DNA from: Streptomyces sp. TBY4
GTDB taxonomy: Bacteria; Actinomycetota; Actinomycetes; Streptomycetales; Streptomycetaceae
Assembly (NCBI RefSeq): GCF_024213195.1
Contig: NZ_JANAVF010000017.1
Coordinates: 115,761-179,760, forward strand
Direction: 5' to 3'
DNA: 64,000 nucleotides
The position numbers were made by a program, and so were the translations under genes. Positions within the stretch are counted from its first letter, which is position 1. Every line of letters begins with the position of its first letter. The notes under the pieces are model-generated. The model did no database searches, was not told where the DNA came from, and saw nothing but the letters and a program-made list of their open reading frames with translations. Shown here piece after piece: positions 8,405-19,284 of this stretch.

Positions 8405-9313
8405 TCACGTCACCAGGTGCAGTGATGTGCCGGCGATGCCCAGCCGTACGCTCTGGCCCCAGGTCAGTTCCAGCGCGTCGCTCTCCATCCCATCGCCGAA
8501 CACCACGATGCGGTCCGACTCCACGGTCAGCTGCAACCCCTGCCCCCGCCCGAGCTCCCCGGCGACCCTCGTCGTACCGGTCGCGGGAGAGGGCCAGGCC
8601 TCCCGTACGAACCACAGGAGCCGCTGCTCGCAGGGTGAGGGCAGCTCGGCGGAGCTGCCGCGCTCCAGCCACAGGGAACGCAGCCAGCCGGTGGCGCCCG
8701 TGCCCGTGCCCACCAGCACGCCGGAGGATGCCTGGGCCTCACCCTGGCCGTTGTCACCGTTGTCACCGTCGGAACCCAGGCGGTAGCGGGCCGTCTGGTG
8801 ACCGTGCGAGCCCAGGTAGATCTCGTTCAGCGCGAGAAGGCGCTGGGTGTCGTCGGCGACGGCCTCGACCATGGTCAGCTCCTCTGCCCGGCTTCCGGCA
8901 GCGATTGCCGCACGCAGCAGCGCAGCCGTGTCGGCGCAGCGGTGACGGACCAGGACTCCCGGGTTTCGCCCCGGGTCGGTGTCGATGCCCACGACCGGCT
9001 GTCCGCGCAGATACTTCGCGGTATTGGCGACCAGGCCGTCCTGGCCGACCACGACCACCACGTCCTCCGGGGCGAACAGGAAGCGGTCCAGGTCCGCCCG
9101 CTCCACCCGGGAACTGCGCCAGGTGAGCGGCACGGCCGCGGCCACCTCCCGCAGCGCCTGTCGTGTGCGTTCGTGGCGGCGGACCACCTCGTCGATCGAC
9201 CGACCCCGGCTGGAGAGGAAGAACGCGGCCTGCCCGTGCGTGCCGTACCGGGCGAGCAGTTCCTCGTACTCGGTCCTGCGGTGCACGATCACCGCCCGTG
9301 GGGCCAGGCTCAC
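8405..9313 (-). CDS. NAD-kinase-like (diacylglycerol/NAD kinase superfamily) protein
   Basis: A 302-residue protein starting at GTG. It has the fold markers VVVVVGQDGLVANTAKYL (residues 85-102) and GVLVGTGTGATGW, which match the nucleotide- and NAD-binding loops of NAD kinases. The usual GGDGT motif is changed to GQDGL (residues 90-94), so catalysis may differ or be lost. It overlaps the upstream SPFH gene by 4 bp (GTGA), showing an operon with translational coupling. The substrate is unknown; a role in NAD metabolism or as a nucleotide sensor are both possible. Confidence 0.72.
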   Translation of the reverse strand: MSLAPRAVIVHRRTEYEELLARYGTHGQAAFFLSSRGRSIDEVVRRHERTRQALREVAAAVPLTWRSSRVERADLDRFLFAPEDVVVVVGQDGLVANTAKYLRGQPVVGIDTDPGRNPGVLVRHRCADTAALLRAAIAAGSRAEELTMVEAVADDTQRLLALNEIYLGSHGHQTARYRLGSDGDNGDNGQGEAQASSGVLVGTGTGATGWLRSLWLERGSSAELPSPCEQRLLWFVREAWPSPATGTTRVAGELGRGQGLQLTVESDRIVVFGDGMESDALELTWGQSVRLGIAGTSLHLVT

Positions 9314-10323
9314 GCGCCCGCGCCGCCGTCCGGGCGTCCGAGCTTGGCGAGGAGCCCGGTGAGGACGTCCGGAGACAGCGTGATGCTCTCGATCCGCGGC
9401 AGGTTCTCCGCCAGCCTGGTCGCGGCCAGCGCCTGCAGCGTGCCCGGGCCGGCTTCGTCGTGCACGCGCAGCCAGGCAGCCTGAACCTCGGCGCGTGCCG
9501 CGCCCGTCTCGCGCTCCGCCTCGGCGTCCGCTTGAGCGAGGCGGACCTTGCGGGACGCCTCGGTCTCGGTCCGGATGCCGTCCGCCGCCGCCTTCTCCTC
9601 GGCCTCGCGGCGGGCGTTGGTGCCGCGCTGGTCGATCAACTGCTCCTCGCGCCTGGCCAGTTCGATCTGACTGGCCAGCTCGTTCTCGGCGATGGCGCGC
9701 TCACGCTCGACGGCGACTGCCCGCCGTTCATAGGTGGCCCGGTCCGCCTCCTGCTGGATCTGCTCGCGGGCCGGGGTGCGCAGGGCGCGCTCCACCTCGG
9801 CCTCGGGGCGGATCGCCACGACCCGCACGGCCACCACATCGATGCCGGTGGCCGGGAGTCTGGGCTCGGCGGCGAGACCGGCCGTCACGCTCGCCCGCAC
9901 GGAGGCGACGCCGTCCACCAGAGCGACGGCCAGCGGCGTCCGGGCCAGTACGTCCAGCGTGTGCTGCTGCGCGGTTTCGGTGAGGAGAGTGGCGATCTGC
10001 TCCAAAGGGGCTCCGCGCCAGCTCCCGGTGTCCGGGTCCACGGAGAAGTCGAGTCGGGCGGCGGCTTCGGCCGGGTCGCTGATCCGGTAGGTGACGGTGG
10101 CCTGCACGGCGACGTCCTGGAAGTCGGACGTACGGGCGTGGAACGCCATGGCCAACTCCCGGTCGTCAACCGGGACTTCGGACAGCGCCGCCGAGAGTGA
10201 CCGGTACCAGAAACTGAGCCCCAGCCCGTCGTGCACGAGCCGGCCGCGCTTGTGGTGGCGGATGTGAGTGGTGGGCGCGGAACGCAGATGACGCCAGCCG
10301 AAGCGCCGGGTGATGTCGGCCAT
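9310..10323 (-). CDS. SPFH / band-7 domain protein (slipin-like)
   Basis: A 337-residue protein with a band-7 domain in roughly residues 20-190 (VQATVTYRISDPAEAAARLD, VVAVRVVAIRPEAEVERAL) followed by a long charged helix (EQIQQEADRATYERRAVAVE and on) typical of SPFH coiled coils. SPFH proteins form membrane-associated rings or microdomains. There is no clear N-terminal membrane helix, so membrane contact may be peripheral. ATG 10323 is chosen because the domain begins directly after it. Two palindromes lie 18-65 bp upstream and probably control this two-gene operon. Confidence 0.82.
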   Translation of the reverse strand: MADITRRFGWRHLRSAPTTHIRHHKRGRLVHDGLGLSFWYRSLSAALSEVPVDDRELAMAFHARTSDFQDVAVQATVTYRISDPAEAAARLDFSVDPDTGSWRGAPLEQIATLLTETAQQHTLDVLARTPLAVALVDGVASVRASVTAGLAAEPRLPATGIDVVAVRVVAIRPEAEVERALRTPAREQIQQEADRATYERRAVAVERERAIAENELASQIELARREEQLIDQRGTNARREAEEKAAADGIRTETEASRKVRLAQADAEAERETGAARAEVQAAWLRVHDEAGPGTLQALAATRLAENLPRIESITLSPDVLTGLLAKLGRPDGGAGA

Positions 10324-10698
10324 GGCGAACCCCCTTAATTTCGTCAATGCGACGATAACGAGATGCGTCCATATCGTCAAGAGGACGAAAAGGGGGTACT
10401 CGGGCACTACCCCGGCAGTAACGGAAGCGGCTCGAACGGACCCTCGGCCGGAAAGCAGCCCGGGAGCCCAGTTGTTCGATGACGGAAGGGATAGGCGATG
10501 ATGTTCGGGCAGGCACGGTCTCGCTCGGTTCTCATGGATCTCGACAACATGATCACCAGCACCGTGCCTGCTGTGCTGCCTCGGCACCCCTGTCTCGCAA
10601 CGGACATGACATCACGTCACTGATACGTCCGGGGAATCAGACGAATCCCGTTCGCCCCCTGCCCCTGTCCCTCTACCTCCCGGCGAAAAGGCACCACC
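10324..10698. other. Intergenic region between SPFH and ABC genes
   Basis: No gene is seen. Besides the paired palindromes it contains an 11-bp inverted repeat, GCAGGCACGGT at 10509-10519 and ACCGTGCCTGC at 10561-10571, with 41 bp between the arms, upstream of the ABC exporter genes. Confidence 0.55.
10341..10388 (-). promoter_or_regulatory. Paired TCGTC-N5-GACGA operator
   Basis: Two 15-bp palindromes with identical arms, TCGTCAATGCGACGA (10341-10355) and TCGTCAAGAGGACGA (10374-10388), are 33 bp apart, which is about three helical turns. They sit directly upstream of the SPFH gene start and look like cooperative binding sites for a dimeric regulator that is not encoded nearby. Confidence 0.65.
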
Positions 10699-11471
<773 letters not shown>

Positions 11472-11496
<25 letters not shown>

Positions 11497-13049
11497 AACT
11501 CGCCCTCCTGCGCAGCAGTCTGCGCCGCAGTACCGCTCGCGCCGTGGGCTTCGTGGCCGGCGCGGCCATCAGTGTGGCCGGGGCCTGCTACGTGGCGGTG
11601 GGCCTGGCCCTCGCCCAAGGCGAGGCGGATGCGCCCGACCTCGCCGTCCTCGCTTTCACGGGGCTGGCCGTCGCGTGGCTGGCGGTGCCGCTGTCCTTCG
11701 GCGCAGGCGGCGACGAGAGCGCCGATCCGACCCGGCTCGCCGTGCTGCCCGTCCGGCCGCGTCAGCTGATCGCCGGGGCCACCGCCTCCGCGCTCGTCGG
11801 CCCGGGGCCGCTGTGCACCCTCATCCTCATCATCGGAGCCGTCGTCGGCGCCGCCGAGGGCGCCTTCGCCGGCCTCCCCGCCACCCTCGTCACCCTCCTC
11901 GCCGTACCGCTCACGCTGCTGCTGTGCGTGGTCGCCTCCCGAGCGGTACTGGCCTCGTTCGCACGGGCCCTGACCGGCCGACGCGGCAAGGACGCCGCCG
12001 CCCTCGGCGGCGTGCTGACCGCGATGGGCGGCTACACCGCCTACCTGCTCCTGACCACCGCCGGCTCGGGGCTCGCCCTGCCGCCGGTCCTCGTACGGGT
12101 CCTGCGCTGGACCCCGCCCGGCTGGCCGGCCGACGCCATCCGGGCCGCCGCCGACGGCAGGATCGGTACCGCGGTGCTCGAACTGGCCGGGACAGCCGCC
12201 CTGACCGGGCTGCTGATGGTGTGGTGGCACGCCTCCCTGGCCCGGCTGATGACCACGACGGACGCCTCCACGGCCCAGGCCGCCAAGGTCCGGACCGGGC
12301 GGACGACGGGCCTGCGGGCCCGGCTGCTCACCTCCAGCCGTACCCTGCTCGTCGCCCACCACCAGTTCAGCGCCTTCGTGCGGGCCCCACGGCACCGGAT
12401 GACGATGATCGCGGCGCTGGCCTACGCGCTGCTGTTCCCGGTCGTGATGGTGGCGGTCGGCATGCGGACCCCGTACGCCGTCGTCGGCGGAGCCTGGGTC
12501 TTCGGACTCACCTCCCCGGGCCTGCTGTTCGCCCTCGACGGCTCCGCGATATGGAGCAACGTCGCCACGCTGCGCACCGTGGCGCAGGCCCGCGCCGAAC
12601 TCCTCGGCCGACTGATCCCCCAGCTGGTGTTCCTCGTGCCCTGGCTCACGGCCACCGGCACCGGCATCGCCCTCGCCACCGGGCGCACCGACCAGCTGGC
12701 CGCCGCGTTCGGGGTCAGCTTCGCGCTGCTCGGGGTGACCTTCGCGATGGGCATGGTCATCAGTGTCTTCCACCCCTACCCCTACCCCGAGGACCTGTGG
12801 AGCGTGAGCGCGCCCGGTCAGAGCGCCGGCTACCACCTGGCGAACTTCCTCAGCTCGATCACGGGCGTGGTGGCGATCGCCCCGGTGATCGCGGGAGCGG
12901 TCGTGCTGGACGGCTCCGCGTCCTCGTGGCTGCTGCTGCCGCTGGGCACGGCGTACGGCGTGCTGGCCGTTCTGCTCACCCTGCGGACCATGGGGCAGAG
13001 GCTGTTCGACAAGGCGCCCGAGATCCTCAGCACCCTGCGGATGTCCTGA
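11472..13049 (+). CDS. ABC transporter permease, multi-spanning
   Basis: A 525-residue integral membrane protein with about 10-12 hydrophobic segments, for example residues 20-50, 55-75, 100-140 and several beyond 300. It is the membrane half of the exporter whose ATPase is encoded upstream. ATG 11472 is preferred because GGGAGGA lies 8 nt before it, inside the end of the ATPase gene. The substrate cannot be deduced. The size and the paired ABC-2-like ATPase suggest export. Confidence 0.85.
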
Positions 13050-13404
13050 CGTCTCCGAGCCCCGCGACACGGTGCGACCCACCGCCCGGCATGCATCGCC
13101 CGGTTCCGGTCAACTGGAGACTGACCCCTGGGCCGGTCCCCGGCTCCGCTTCAAGGTGCCCATCGGTCGAAATTAATGAGCATGTCCCTGACAGCGCGGT
13201 GGGGTGGTGTCGGGCGGTGCGCGGAGTGCGTGTTCCGCAGGAGCCCGACCGCTTGGGGATTCCGGCCAAGGTGCACTGAAGCTGTTCCCCCCGGGTCAAC
13301 CGGTCCTGCAAGATCTCAGTCGTTGCCCTGGTCAACCGACTGGGCGTGGAACTGGCAGGACATGCGGCCTGCCAGGCCGCCACTCCTGCGGACAGCGGGG
13401 GCCC

Positions 13405-16400
13405 ATGTCCTGGCGTGGCGGCAGAGCGCGGATAATCGCGCGGTCCTGGTCGCGGATGATCGTATCCGCGCTGGTCATGGTGTTAGTGGTGTCACTGGCG
13501 CAGGCGGAGGCCCTGCCGTCCGCACAGGCGCAGACGCAGGCGCAGGCGGCGGCCAAGCCGAGGCCGGTCCCGCGGGATCTGCCGATCCTGTCGGTTCCGT
13601 CAGGGGGCACGCAGAAGCCGCAGGCCGAGCCGAAGCAGCCGAAGCAGCCGAAGGCCGACTTCGGGCCCTTGGCGGCAGGCGAGCACGCCCGCTTCGACGC
13701 GCGCAGAGCGGCACAGGAGGCGGATCCCGCGCCGCAGACGAGTCTGGTCTCCCCGGTGGACGGCGCGGTGGTGGCCACGGAGACGCCGGTCCTGCAGGTG
13801 GCGGCGGTCGGTGACGGCGTCCTGTACTGCTTCAAGATCTCCACCGGCTTCGACGGGCGCTCCGGCAGCGTGGTGGATTCCGGGTGCCTCGACCAGCCGC
13901 AGTGGACGGTGCCCAAGCACGTGCTGCACGACGGCGGCCGCTACACCTGGACGGCGGCCACGGCGATGTCCGGCGCGACGACGGCGACGGCGCCGCAGTG
14001 GGTCGGGCACTTCACGGTCAACCAGCGGGTGGGCGATCCGGGACCGGCACCGACCGACCATCTGGGGCCGGTGACGGTGAACCTGTTCAACGGAAACGCG
14101 CACGTCGAGGCCGCCGGACCGGCGTTCCAGACGGTCGGGGGATCGGCCGGGGTGAGCCTCGCCTACAACTCCCGGGAAGGCACCCCGCGCGGTGTGCGCG
14201 CCTCGTACTTCAACGACTCGCGCCACGAGGGCAAGCCGGACGCGACACCCGTGATGGTGCGCGGCGAGTCGCAGGTCAACCTGGACTGGGGCATCGCGTG
14301 GAGCGGCAACCCGGACAACCGGCCGTGGCGGGACAACCCGATGCCGCCCGCGCTGGACAAGAACTGGTTCGTGGTGCGCTGGGAGGGCCAGTTCAAGGCC
14401 TCGGTCACCGGTGACTTCCGGTTCGCCGGTGCGCACACCGACGGCGCCCGGATCTGGGTGGGCGACAAGCTAGTCTATGACAACCCCAACCCCGCCGATC
14501 CCGGTGACGACTTCCTGCTGCCCGGCCCGCAGCAGAGCAGCGAAGTCGCTTTGAATGCCGGCCAGCTGGTGCCGCTGCGCGTAGAGCTGTACCACCACTC
14601 GGACCAGCGCCCCCGCATGGTGTTGTGGGCCAAGAGCAGCAGCGGGGCTGACGACCAGCGCAGTCACAACCTCGACCCGCGGATCGTGCCGACGGAATGG
14701 CTGATGTCCGCGGACTCGCAGTCGCTGCCGGCCGGGTGGACGCTGTCGGTCCAGTCCAGCGGCTACAGCCGCGCTGAGATGCTGGACGGCTCGGTGGTGC
14801 TCACCGATGCCGCGGGCGGCAAGCACACCTGGACCAAGGCCTCCACGGGCGGCTACAGGCCGCCCGTGGGCGAGGACGGGGTGCTCGCCTTCGACACCGC
14901 GGGCCGGATCACGGTCACCGAGGGCGACACCGTGTCGTTGTTCAACCCCGACGGCACGCTGGCCGCGGTGGAATCGGTACTGGACGCCAAGAAGCCGGCC
15001 GCCCTGCAGTACCTCTACAGCGGGACGCGGCCGCGGCTGACCCAGATCAAGGACCCGGTCTCCGGCCGGTCGCACCGGCTGTTCTACAACACCGACGGCA
15101 GCAACAGCTGCTACGGCGGGGTGCCCCGCCCGCCGGGTTCGGACCAGGCTCCGCAGCAGATGCTGTGCCGGATCCGCTACTGGGACGGTAGCGAGACCCG
15201 CCTGTGGTACCAGATGGGCACGCTGGCCCGGATCGAGAACCCCGGCGCGGTCATGCAGGACTTCGACTACCTCGGCCGGGCCTCAGCCAGGGAGCGCTAC
15301 GACCAGGCCGGTGACAACGAGGAGGAGAAGCAGAAGGCCTTGGACAGCATCGGGCCGCTGACCACCCTCCGTGGCGGTCTGGCCTACGACTGGGTGGCCC
15401 GCCAGGCTCCGTCCGCGGAGAACGGGTGCACCAACACCGGTGACGTCGCCGCCGCCTGCACGGTGATCGGCTACGACTCGGTGGTCGAGCAGCCCCAGGA
15501 ACCGCCGGCCCTGCGCGCGGTCCAGGTAATGGCCCCGGCTCCGGACGGCCGCTCCAGCGAGCTGCGCGCCGAGCACTTCTACCAGTACTACTTGGAGCGC
15601 AAGCAGGCCACCGTGGCCCTGGCCGGGGTGTACGACTCCACCCGCTCGCGCACCGTCACCTACGACGACGCCGGGCGCACGCTGGTCACCACCGACCTCA
15701 CCGGGGCGAGCATCGCGGCGGAATGGAACGCGAAGGACCAGGCCACCGCTGCGGTCGACAGTGCCGGCCGCCGCTCCACCACGGTGTACGACCATGCCGA
15801 CCGCCCGGTCGACAAGTACGGTCCCGCACCGGCGTCCTGCTTCAACGGACAGACCCCGACGGCCGCGTGTGCGGCGAAGATGCCGCACAGCCACACCAAC
15901 TACGACGAGGGATTGGCGGGGCTGTCGGCCGCCTTCTACGAGAACCCAGAACTGGCGGGTGTGCCCAAGGCGTTCACCACCGGGGTCGGCTCCTCTGATG
16001 GAGCACTGTCACGGTCGTGGGGAGCGAGCCCGCCGGTGGCCAACACCGGTGGCTGGTCGGGCCGGTTCATCGGCGAAATGAAGCTCCCCGCCACCGGGGA
16101 CTACGGCCTCGGCTTCACCGCGGTCGACGGCGTGCGGCTGTGGGTGGACGACGTGCTGACCGTCGACAGCTGGAGCGACAAGCCCAGCACCGCGGTCACC
16201 GGCAAGTACACCAACACCACGGCCGACAGCTGGCACCGCATCCGCGTCGACTACTACAACCGCTCCGGTACGACCGGGGCCCTGGACTTCACCTGGACCC
16301 CGCCCGGCACCCAGGCGCCGGCGCCGGTCCCCGGGACGCATCTCGCGCCCCGGTACGGGTGGGCGACCAGCTCCACCACCGAGGACACCTCCGGCGGCGA

Positions 16401-19242
16401 CAAGGAACGGGCGCCTTCGAGGCGCAGCGCGAGCAGCTACTCCGATCCGGCGGCGGGCATCGACCCGGCGTACGGGCTCGCCGTGGCCACTACGGCCGAT
16501 CCCGACGGGCTGGGCCTGACCGCGCGTACCCGCTACGAGCAGCCGGGCGACGGATATCTGCGCAAGGTGACCTCGGCCATGCCCGCCGGTGACATCGCCG
16601 CCCCCGACCGGCGCACGACGACCACCTACTACGGCGACTCCGAGACCCGGACGAACCCCTGCGATCCGAAGGCACCGGCTGCCAACCAGGGCGGCATGGC
16701 CAAGACGTCCACCGAGGCCAAACCGGCCGACGGTCCGGCGCTCACCGGCGAGACGGTGTACGACGAAGCCGGGCGTGTGGTGGCCCAGCGCGTCAACGGC
16801 GAGGCGTGGATCTGCACCAGCTACGACGCCCGCGGACGGGTGGTCAAGAAGACCGCTCCTGCCTACGGAGCCGAGAAGGCGCGCACCGTCATCACCGACT
16901 ACGCCGTCGGAGGCGACCCGCTGATCTCCAAGGTGAGCGATGAAAACGGGTCGATCACCACCAGGTACGACCTGCTCGGCCAGGAGGTCGGCTACACCGA
17001 CGCCAACGGCGTCACCTCCACGGCCACCTACGACCAGGTCGGACGGCTGATCAAGGACACGACCGTGGTCAAGGGCGTGTCCAGCACCGTGGCGTACGCC
17101 TGGAACGACGCCAACCAGTTGACCAACGTCAAGGTGGACGGGACCACCGTCGCCGCCCCCGCCTACGACGCCACCACCGAACTGACCGGCGTCGTCTACG
17201 GCAACGGTTCCCGCCTCGACTCATTGGCGCGCAACGAGTCGGGCAAGCCGACGGCGCTGACGTGGAAGACCGCCGAGTCCACGGTGGTTGACGCGGTGAC
17301 CCGGTCCCGCGACAACCGCATCACCGACGATGTGGTGACCGAGGACGGCAAGACTGCCGCGAACTACTCCTACACCTACGACACGGTGGGCCGGCTCGTC
17401 GCGGCGACGGTCCCGCACCACCAGCTCACCTACCGGTTCGACCCGACCGACGGGTGCGGGACGGCGCGAACGGCCGGGCTGAACACCAACCGCACCGCGT
17501 CCACCGACAGCTTCAACGGCGCCGCCGCGGTGACCACCAACTACTGCTACGACGGCGCCGATCGGCTGACCTCGACCAGCGGCGGCACCGCGCTCTCGTT
17601 CGCCTATGACAGCCACGGCGACACGGTCAAGGTCGGGGGCGACACCCTGGGCTACGACTCCACCAAGCGGCACATGCGAACGACGACCGCGTCCGGCACC
17701 GCGATCGTCTACACCCGGGACCCGGACGACAGGCTGACCGCGCGCACGGTCACCGGCGCCACCGACGCGTCGAAGAACGGAACCACCCGCTATTCCTACA
17801 GCTCCACGCACGACGACGCCGACCTCATCCTGGACAAGGACGGTGGCCTGCTGCAGCGCATCGTGGCGCTGCCCGGCGGCGTGCTGCTGACCAAGAACTA
17901 CGACGCGAGCGCTACCACCAACTGGTCCTACCCCAACATCCACGGCGACGTGCTGTTCACCGCGGACGGGACGGCCGCCCGCACCGGCGGTCTCCGCCTC
18001 TACGATCCGTTCGGGCAGAACATCGATCCGGCCACCGGCGCGTTCAGCGACATCCCGATCCCCGCAACCGCCGCAGGTGGCATGGACTTCGGCTGGCTGG
18101 GCCAGCACGAGCGGCCAGTGGAACACCTGGCGGGCCAGCAGGCGATTGAGATGGGCGCACGCGTCTACCTGCCGGTCCTGGGCCGCTTCCTGCAGGTCGA
18201 CCCGGTCGCGGGCGGATCGGCGAACAACTACGACTACGTCAACGCGGACCCGGTCAACGGCCTGGACCTCGCAGGGACCTTCAGCTGGAAGAAGGTGGCC
18301 TCTGTCGCGACCACCGCAGCCGAGGTCGTGTCCTTCGTACCCGGGCCGGTTGGCACGGTCGCCTCCGGGGTGGCCGTGGCCGGGCAGCTCGCCCAGGGCA
18401 ACAAGCAGGCCGCGGCGGCGGCCGCGCTGGGCATGATCCCCGGTGGCAAGCTCGCCAGCACGCTCGCCAAATCCGCCGCCAAGGAAGCCTCGACCGTCGG
18501 GAAAGCCGCTGCGGCCGCCGAGAAGTGCAACTCCTTCACGCCTGACACCCAGGTGGTCATGGCCGACGGCACCGCCAAGCCGATCAGCGAAGTCCAGGAG
18601 GGCGATCAGGTCCAGGCCACGGACCCCGCCACCGGTGCTACCGCCGGCGAGCCCGTCGCCGGGGTGATCACCGGCCACGGCACCAAGCACCTCATCGACA
18701 TCGGCCTCGCGGCGCCCCACGCGGTCACGATCACTGCCACCGCCGGCCACCCCATCTATGTCCAGGATCGCGGCTGGGTCAACGCCGGGGACATCAGGAC
18801 CGGTGACCTCCTCCGCAACTCGTCCGGCGTCGTACGGGTCACCTCGGTGCACGACCGCGGCGAAGTCGCGGACCAGACCGTCTACAACCTCAGCATCAGC
18901 CGCATCCACACCTACCACGTCCAAGCCGGTGCCGACCGTGTCCTGGTCCACAACACCGGCTGCCCCGTGCACGCGCCGGACGTATACGGCTACGGCAGCA
19001 CACAACGCTGCACCTGCCCGGGCAACACGAGCAGCGACATGGCAGGTCACAACGCCGCTGAACTGAAATCCAACGTCGAAGACACGAGGGCCAGGGCCGA
19101 GGCGGGCGGACAGGCAACTGCAAGGGCCATTCACTCGCCGGCTGCGTCTCAGGACCCGGCCGGCGTCCTACCCGTGGCACTCGGCGTCATGGCCGTCGCC
19201 GCGAAGGGGAAGCAGATCTGGAGAAAATTCCGTGGGAACTAG
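13405..19242 (+). CDS. Secreted RHS/YD-repeat polymorphic toxin with two PA14 domains and a HINT domain
   Basis: A 1945-residue protein. Order: an N-terminal hydrophobic export signal (about residues 18-45), an Ala/Gln/Pro stretch, a first PA14 lectin-like domain (about 270-410), YD repeats, a second PA14 domain (about 835-970), more YD repeats (TYDQVGRLIK, YDTVGRLVA and others), the RHS core end (NNYDYVNADPVNGLDLAG, about 1608-1625), a hydrophobic linker, a HINT self-cleavage domain (CNSFTPDTQ start near 1708 to VLVHNTGC near 1852), and a 92-residue tip. RHS shells wrap a C-terminal toxin and HINT domains can release it. The tip matches no toxin family I know and ends in a hydrophobic-basic tail (GVMAVAAKGKQIWRKFRG). 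ATG 13405 is chosen since the signal follows at once. Confidence 0.9.
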   Translation: MSWRGGRARIIARSWSRMIVSALVMVLVVSLAQAEALPSAQAQTQAQAAAKPRPVPRDLPILSVPSGGTQKPQAEPKQPKQPKADFGPLAAGEHARFDARRAAQEADPAPQTSLVSPVDGAVVATETPVLQVAAVGDGVLYCFKISTGFDGRSGSVVDSGCLDQPQWTVPKHVLHDGGRYTWTAATAMSGATTATAPQWVGHFTVNQRVGDPGPAPTDHLGPVTVNLFNGNAHVEAAGPAFQTVGGSAGVSLAYNSREGTPRGVRASYFNDSRHEGKPDATPVMVRGESQVNLDWGIAWSGNPDNRPWRDNPMPPALDKNWFVVRWEGQFKASVTGDFRFAGAHTDGARIWVGDKLVYDNPNPADPGDDFLLPGPQQSSEVALNAGQLVPLRVELYHHSDQRPRMVLWAKSSSGADDQRSHNLDPRIVPTEWLMSADSQSLPAGWTLSVQSSGYSRAEMLDGSVVLTDAAGGKHTWTKASTGGYRPPVGEDGVLAFDTAGRITVTEGDTVSLFNPDGTLAAVESVLDAKKPAALQYLYSGTRPRLTQIKDPVSGRSHRLFYNTDGSNSCYGGVPRPPGSDQAPQQMLCRIRYWDGSETRLWYQMGTLARIENPGAVMQDFDYLGRASARERYDQAGDNEEEKQKALDSIGPLTTLRGGLAYDWVARQAPSAENGCTNTGDVAAACTVIGYDSVVEQPQEPPALRAVQVMAPAPDGRSSELRAEHFYQYYLERKQATVALAGVYDSTRSRTVTYDDAGRTLVTTDLTGASIAAEWNAKDQATAAVDSAGRRSTTVYDHADRPVDKYGPAPASCFNGQTPTAACAAKMPHSHTNYDEGLAGLSAAFYENPELAGVPKAFTTGVGSSDGALSRSWGASPPVANTGGWSGRFIGEMKLPATGDYGLGFTAVDGVRLWVDDVLTVDSWSDKPSTAVTGKYTNTTADSWHRIRVDYYNRSGTTGALDFTWTPPGTQAPAPVPGTHLAPRYGWATSSTTEDTSGGDKERAPSRRSASSYSDPAAGIDPAYGLAVATTADPDGLGLTARTRYEQPGDGYLRKVTSAMPAGDIAAPDRRTTTTYYGDSETRTNPCDPKAPAANQGGMAKTSTEAKPADGPALTGETVYDEAGRVVAQRVNGEAWICTSYDARGRVVKKTAPAYGAEKARTVITDYAVGGDPLISKVSDENGSITTRYDLLGQEVGYTDANGVTSTATYDQVGRLIKDTTVVKGVSSTVAYAWNDANQLTNVKVDGTTVAAPAYDATTELTGVVYGNGSRLDSLARNESGKPTALTWKTAESTVVDAVTRSRDNRITDDVVTEDGKTAANYSYTYDTVGRLVAATVPHHQLTYRFDPTDGCGTARTAGLNTNRTASTDSFNGAAAVTTNYCYDGADRLTSTSGGTALSFAYDSHGDTVKVGGDTLGYDSTKRHMRTTTASGTAIVYTRDPDDRLTARTVTGATDASKNGTTRYSYSSTHDDADLILDKDGGLLQRIVALPGGVLLTKNYDASATTNWSYPNIHGDVLFTADGTAARTGGLRLYDPFGQNIDPATGAFSDIPIPATAAGGMDFGWLGQHERPVEHLAGQQAIEMGARVYLPVLGRFLQVDPVAGGSANNYDYVNADPVNGLDLAGTFSWKKVASVATTAAEVVSFVPGPVGTVASGVAVAGQLAQGNKQAAAAAALGMIPGGKLASTLAKSAAKEASTVGKAAAAAEKCNSFTPDTQVVMADGTAKPISEVQEGDQVQATDPATGATAGEPVAGVITGHGTKHLIDIGLAAPHAVTITATAGHPIYVQDRGWVNAGDIRTGDLLRNSSGVVRVTSVHDRGEVADQTVYNLSISRIHTYHVQAGADRVLVHNTGCPVHAPDVYGYGSTQRCTCPGNTSSDMAGHNAAELKSNVEDTRARAEAGGQATARAIHSPAASQDPAGVLPVALGVMAVAAKGKQIWRKFRGN

Positions 19243-19284
19243 CGGCAGAAAAGAAGAGCCAAGCACGACGAAAGGACCTCAGCA

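Noticed and set aside
7599..8786. Plus-strand frame overlapping the beta-lactamase-fold gene
   Set aside because: Arg/Pro-rich shadow of the real gene in another frame.
18529..18960. Intein in the RHS protein
   Set aside because: The segment has HINT sequence marks, but it lies between an RHS core and a short tip without a conserved host protein to splice, so a pretoxin HINT cleavage domain fits better.
17221..19134. Long minus-strand open frame (637 codons) opposite the RHS gene
   Set aside because: It is the antisense shadow of a high-GC gene: low-complexity Gly/Val/Arg product, no binding site, no motif. The plus strand carries clear RHS and HINT motifs.
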